26,387 nt of DNA from Proteobacteria bacterium UBA964 (GTDB taxonomy: Bacteria; Pseudomonadota; Gammaproteobacteria; Steroidobacterales; Steroidobacteraceae). Shown here piece after piece: positions 23,295 through 26,387 of this stretch; within the stretch, counting starts at the first letter, position 1; every line of letters starts with the position of its first letter. The stretch lies in the NCBI GenBank assembly GCA_002292945.1, contig DBCG01000025.1, forward strand, positions 1 to 26,387, in the 5' to 3' direction. The notes beneath the pieces are model-generated. The model saw only the letters and a list, made by a program, of their open reading frames with translations, did not search any database and was not told the origin of the DNA. Both the position numbers and the translations under genes were made by a program.

Positions 23295-24567
23295 CGGCAG
23301 ACGACGACGAGGGTGCGCCGCGCGCGGTCAGATCCGGATAGGGCCCGAGGAACAGCAGCAGCACCGCACCGACGATGAACATCAACGCCGCCGCGAACAG
23401 CATCGGGTCGTAGCTGCCGGTCGTGTCGCGTACCCAACCGTAGGCCGTCGGCGACATCGCCGCCGCGATGCCGAACGCCATGTAGAGCACGCCGTAGATC
23501 TGGCCGTAATTCGCCATGCCGAAGTAGCGACCCGCGAGGTAGGCGATGAGGTCGGTCTCGGCGCCGGCCGCAAACCCGAGCAGGAAGGCCGAGAGCACCG
23601 CGACCGTCATCGTCATGGAGTGGTCCGTGGCGAGCATCCAGCAGGCGAGCGCCGGCAACGACAGGATCGGCAGCGTCACGAACGGTGCCCAGAAACGGTC
23701 GAGCAGCAGGCCCGTGATGAGGCGACCCGCGGCGATCGACAACCCGAACACCATCATCACCGAAGCCGTTTCAGGCCGTGAGAAACCCTGGGCGCCCAGC
23801 ATCGAGGGCAGGTGCACCAGCGAGCCGCCGTAGGCGAAGGACACGAGCAGGATCGAGACCCACAACAACCAGAACCCGCGCGAGCGCAACGCCTCGGGGA
23901 GGGTCAAGCCGGGCAAACCGGCATCGGAGGCGGCACGCAGCTCGGCAGGGCGCTCCTCGGGCTGCGGTTCGCGGAACCACAGGAGACCGATCGGCAAGGC
24001 GACCAGGAGCGGCAGGAGCGCAAGGCCTGCATAGGCGGCGCGCCAGCCCTGCCAATCGAGCAAGGTCACGGTGATCATGGGCAGCAGCACCGCGGACACG
24101 CTGGTACCCAACAGGGTGAGGCCCAACGCGAGGCCGCGGTGGCGGTAGAACCAGACGTTGACGGCGCGCGTCCAGGTGACCGGGGTGGAACCGATACCGA
24201 CCAGGCCGACCAGCACCCAGACGAAGTAGTACCAGGCGAGCGACCCCGGGATCAGCGCGAAGGACGCGAACACGAGCCCGAAGGCCGCGAGCGAGCCGAG
24301 GGCCACGGGTCGCACGCCGTAACGGTCGGCCATCCGCCCGAACACCGGCGCAAGCAGTGCCGCGAGGAGGCCGTAGATCGTGATGCCGAGGCTGATCTCG
24401 GTACGGCTCCAGCCGAACTCCGCCTGCAACGGGTCGATGAAGAAGCCGATGGTGTTGAACGGCAGCGGTGAAGCGCCACAGGCCGTCCCGAGCAGGCTCG
24501 CCACCAGCACTTTCCAACCGCGGCTGAATTCCCCCCGCTCCGGCGGGGCGGCTGTCGTCGGCGTCAT
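23263..24567 (-). CDS. MFS transporter (monocarboxylate/oxalate-formate antiporter-like)
   Basis: This 434-residue, roughly 12-segment transporter starts at ATG 24567 (MTPTTAAPPERGEF). An alternative ATG lies four codons upstream at 24579 but overlaps the predicted -10. The signature motif is GRMADRYGVRP after TM2. The N-terminal segment NTIGFFIDPLQAEFGWSRTEIS, with W-S-R-x-x-I-S, is typical of the monocarboxylate/OFA antiporter group. SRPETASVMMVFGLSIAAGRLITGLLLDRF marks the second half. The tail ends in a Ser/Ala-rich stretch whose coding sequence overlaps the uppP 3' end. The substrate is unknown; a carboxylate is inferred. The gene is divergent from trkA. Confidence 0.87.
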   Translation of the reverse strand: MTPTTAAPPERGEFSRGWKVLVASLLGTACGASPLPFNTIGFFIDPLQAEFGWSRTEISLGITIYGLLAALLAPVFGRMADRYGVRPVALGSLAAFGLVFASFALIPGSLAWYYFVWVLVGLVGIGSTPVTWTRAVNVWFYRHRGLALGLTLLGTSVSAVLLPMITVTLLDWQGWRAAYAGLALLPLLVALPIGLLWFREPQPEERPAELRAASDAGLPGLTLPEALRSRGFWLLWVSILLVSFAYGGSLVHLPSMLGAQGFSRPETASVMMVFGLSIAAGRLITGLLLDRFWAPFVTLPILSLPALACWMLATDHSMTMTVAVLSAFLLGFAAGAETDLIAYLAGRYFGMANYGQIYGVLYMAFGIAAAMSPTAYGWVRDTTGSYDPMLFAAALMFIVGAVLLLFLGPYPDLTARGAPSSSSAATSAPSRAAK

Positions 24568-24574
24568 GCTGGCA

Positions 24575-24598
24575 AGCATACCCCCTTGAGAGTACGCT
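24575..24598. promoter_or_regulatory. Divergent -10 elements for the MFS gene and trkA
   Basis: On the minus strand, TATGCT (24575-24580) is 7 bases from the MFS ATG at 24567. On the plus strand, TACGCT (24593-24598) is 9 bases from the trkA ATG at 24608. Both spacings imply a leader of 0-3 bases. No ribosome site precedes either ATG, except a GGGGG 13 bases before the MFS start. Confidence 0.4.
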
Positions 24599-24607
24599 AT
24601 GCGCGCC

Positions 24608-25987
24608 ATGAAGATCGTGATCCTCGGCGCAGGACAGGTCGGGCGCACCGCCGCCCACCAGCTGGCCCGAGAAGAGGCCAATGAAGTCACGGTCGTCGAC
24701 ACCGACGAAGAGTTGCTGCGCGACCTGCAAGACCGGCTCGACATCCGCACCGTCGCCGGCAATGCCGCCCACCCGTCCGTCCTCGAGGCTGCCGGCGCAC
24801 CCGAAGCGGACATCCTCGTCGCCCTCACCAGCAGCGACGAGGTCAACATGATGGCCTGCGAAGTCGCCTACACGCTCTACCGCACGCCCACCAAGATCGC
24901 GCGCATCCGCTCGCCCGAGTACACCAAACACCCGAAGCTCTTCAGCGCCGAGGCCCTGTCGGTGGATGTCTGGATCAGCCCTGAGCAGCTGGTCACGGAT
25001 TATGTGGAGCGCCTGATCCGCTATCCCGGCGCGCTACAAGTGCTGGACTTCGCCGATGGCCGGGTACGGCTCGTCGGCTTGGCCGCACGCAAGGGCGGAT
25101 TGTTGGTCGGCCAGAAATTGCGCAACCTGCGCGAGCACATACCGAACACCGAGGCGCGTGTGGTCGCCATCTACCGCGGCGGCCGCAGCATCCAACCCAA
25201 GGGCGACACCGTCATCGAGGAAGGGGACGAGGTCTTCTTCCTCGCCGCCAAGGACGACATCCGGCAGTTCATGGCGGAGATCCGCCGCGAGGAGAAGCCG
25301 GTCCGCCGCGTGGTGATCGCCGGTGGCGGCCACATCGGTTACTCGCTCGCCCGCAAGCTGGAGGCGCACAACCAGGTCAAGCTCATCGAGCGCGACCCGA
25401 AACGCGCGCGCCGCATCTCCGAGAGCCTCGAGAGCGCCATCGTGCTCGAGGGCGACGCGGCCGACGAAGACCTGCTGGTCGAGGAGAACATCGACGAGTG
25501 CGACGCCTTCGTCGCCGTCACCAACTCCGAGGAGGCCAACATCCTCTCGGCGATGCTCGCCAAGCGGCTCGGTGCCGCCAAGGTCATGGCGCTCATCAAC
25601 AAGCCGTCCTATGCGGATCTCATGGAGAACGGCAGCATCGATGTGGCGCTCTCGCCGCAGACCATCACCATCGGCTCGCTGCTGACGCATGTGCGGCGCG
25701 GTGATGTCGTCCAGGTGCATTCGCTGCGCCGCGGCGCCGCCGAGGCGCTCGAGACCATCATCCACGGTGATCAGCGCAGTTCACGCGTGGTCGGAAAGCG
25801 CATCGAGGACATCGCCCTGCCCGAGGGCGCGCGCATCGGTTGCGTGGTGCGCGGCGAGCAGGTGCTGATGGCCCACCACGACACGGTGGTGCAGGCCGAC
25901 GACCATGTGGTCCTGTTCATCACCGACCGTCGCCATGTCGATCAGGTCGAACGCCTGTTCCTGGGCGAGACCAGCGGCCGGCGCTGA
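24608..25987 (+). CDS. trkA: Trk potassium uptake system NAD-binding protein TrkA
   Basis: TrkA is the cytoplasmic regulatory ring protein that binds NAD(H)/nucleotides and gates the TrkH potassium channel. I choose the ATG at 24608 (459 residues; E. coli 458) because MKIVILGAGQVGRT is the family N-terminus; an in-frame ATG at 24599 adds only three residues. There are two TrkA-N Rossmann domains, with GAGQVG at 7-12 and GGGHIG at 239-244. Each is followed by a TrkA-C domain: LVGLAARKGGLLVGQKL in the first half, and VVGKRIEDIALPEGARIGCVVRG in the second. trkH begins 17 bases downstream, so both halves of the uptake system are expressed together. Confidence 0.96.
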   Translation: MKIVILGAGQVGRTAAHQLAREEANEVTVVDTDEELLRDLQDRLDIRTVAGNAAHPSVLEAAGAPEADILVALTSSDEVNMMACEVAYTLYRTPTKIARIRSPEYTKHPKLFSAEALSVDVWISPEQLVTDYVERLIRYPGALQVLDFADGRVRLVGLAARKGGLLVGQKLRNLREHIPNTEARVVAIYRGGRSIQPKGDTVIEEGDEVFFLAAKDDIRQFMAEIRREEKPVRRVVIAGGGHIGYSLARKLEAHNQVKLIERDPKRARRISESLESAIVLEGDAADEDLLVEENIDECDAFVAVTNSEEANILSAMLAKRLGAAKVMALINKPSYADLMENGSIDVALSPQTITIGSLLTHVRRGDVVQVHSLRRGAAEALETIIHGDQRSSRVVGKRIEDIALPEGARIGCVVRGEQVLMAHHDTVVQADDHVVLFITDRRHVDQVERLFLGETSGRR

Positions 25988-26004
25988 GGACAGCCCCACT
26001 CCCC

Positions 26005-26387
26005 ATGCTCGCCGTCGCGCATGTCCTCGGAATGATGATGGCCTTGTTCGCCGTCACCTTCCTGATGCCGCTCGTCAGCGCGCTCATCTTCCAGGACGGC
26101 ACCTTCGACGACTTCGCGGTCGCGGCCGGTATCAACGTGGTGGCAGGCCTCGCGCTCGCGAGTCTCACGCGCCGCCACAAGCGCGAGCTCAAGGCCCGCG
26201 ACGGCTTCCTGATGGTGACCCTCTCCTGGGTGCTGATGTCGGCCTCGGCGGCCGTCCCGCTGATGATCGCCCTGCCCGGTCTCAGCTTCACCGACGCCTA
26301 CTTCGAGGCCATGTCGGGGCTCACCACCACCGGCTCGACCGTGATCACCGGCCTCGACCACCTGCAGCCCTCCATCAATCTTTGGCG
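26005..26387 (+). CDS. trkH: Trk potassium uptake system membrane protein TrkH (partial)
   Basis: The gene continues past the right edge; 127 complete codons are visible from ATG 26005. TrkH forms the potassium-conducting membrane pore gated by TrkA. The visible part has hydrophobic segments AHVLGMMMALFAVTFLMPLVSAL and AGINVVAGLALASL, then RDGFLMVTLSWVLMSASAAVPLMIA. It then has the first pore loop, DAYFEAMSGLTTTGSTVI, in which TTTGST is the first selectivity-filter copy. This matches TrkH/KtrB/HKT potassium transporters. A GAGGA lies 14 bases upstream of the ATG, partly in the trkA stop region, so ribosome reinitiation after trkA is likely. Confidence 0.93.
   Translation, partial: MLAVAHVLGMMMALFAVTFLMPLVSALIFQDGTFDDFAVAAGINVVAGLALASLTRRHKRELKARDGFLMVTLSWVLMSASAAVPLMIALPGLSFTDAYFEAMSGLTTTGSTVITGLDHLQPSINLW

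Noticed and set aside
1..26387. CRISPR array, tRNA/rRNA genes, IS elements or prophage genes
   Set aside because: No regularly spaced repeats, cloverleaf sequence, transposase/integrase motifs or terminal inverted repeats were found on reading both strands.

Overview
The window is a GC-rich (by eye roughly two thirds G+C), densely packed bacterial chromosome segment. UvrD, TrkA/TrkH, UppP, a 970-residue TonB-dependent receptor and an outer-membrane-type lipoprotein point to a Gram-negative. The overall style (Xanthomonadales/Nevskiales/Steroidobacterales-like gammaproteobacterium) is an inference; no rRNA or species marker is present. I see no tRNA, IS element, phage gene or CRISPR array, and no gene-free stretch above 300 bases.

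Layout. (1) 1-1430, minus: N-terminal part of an AMP-forming acyl-CoA synthetase with an unusually long N-terminus, best matched from memory to the first module of trifunctional propionyl-CoA synthase. (2) 1579-3922, plus: a GloB-like metallo-hydrolase followed 4 bases later by a TPR-sulfotransferase. (3) 3924-11556: a second TPR-sulfotransferase (minus), a central TonB-dependent receptor (plus) with a strong leader and a three-hairpin 3' UTR, then two divergent TPR-fused aspartyl/asparaginyl beta-hydroxylases, followed by a small exported protein. (4) 12113-15765, plus: a tight panB-panC-coaBC-coaX operon with overlapping genes, covering most of pantothenate and early CoA synthesis. (5) 15797-17943: a VOC-domain lipoprotein and an AI-2E-family membrane protein, transcribed divergently from a 20-bp symmetric gap. 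(6) 17989-24567: uvrD, pyrF (class II), an MFS symporter, uppP and a convergent second MFS transporter. (7) 24608-end: trkA and the start of trkH, a potassium uptake system.

The most interesting part is region 2-3. Two sulfotransferases and two beta-hydroxylases, each with an N-terminal TPR-like region and no signal peptide, flank one apparently highly expressed TonB-dependent receptor. No separate small precursor gene fits in the gaps. I propose that these are cytoplasmic protein- or peptide-modifying enzymes connected to the receptor or its ligand; the substrate is unknown. A second theme is promoter architecture. Several genes have a -10 hexamer 6-11 bases before the ATG and no Shine-Dalgarno, which suggests leaderless or near-leaderless mRNAs. 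Two divergent gene pairs appear to share symmetric, overlapping -10 elements.
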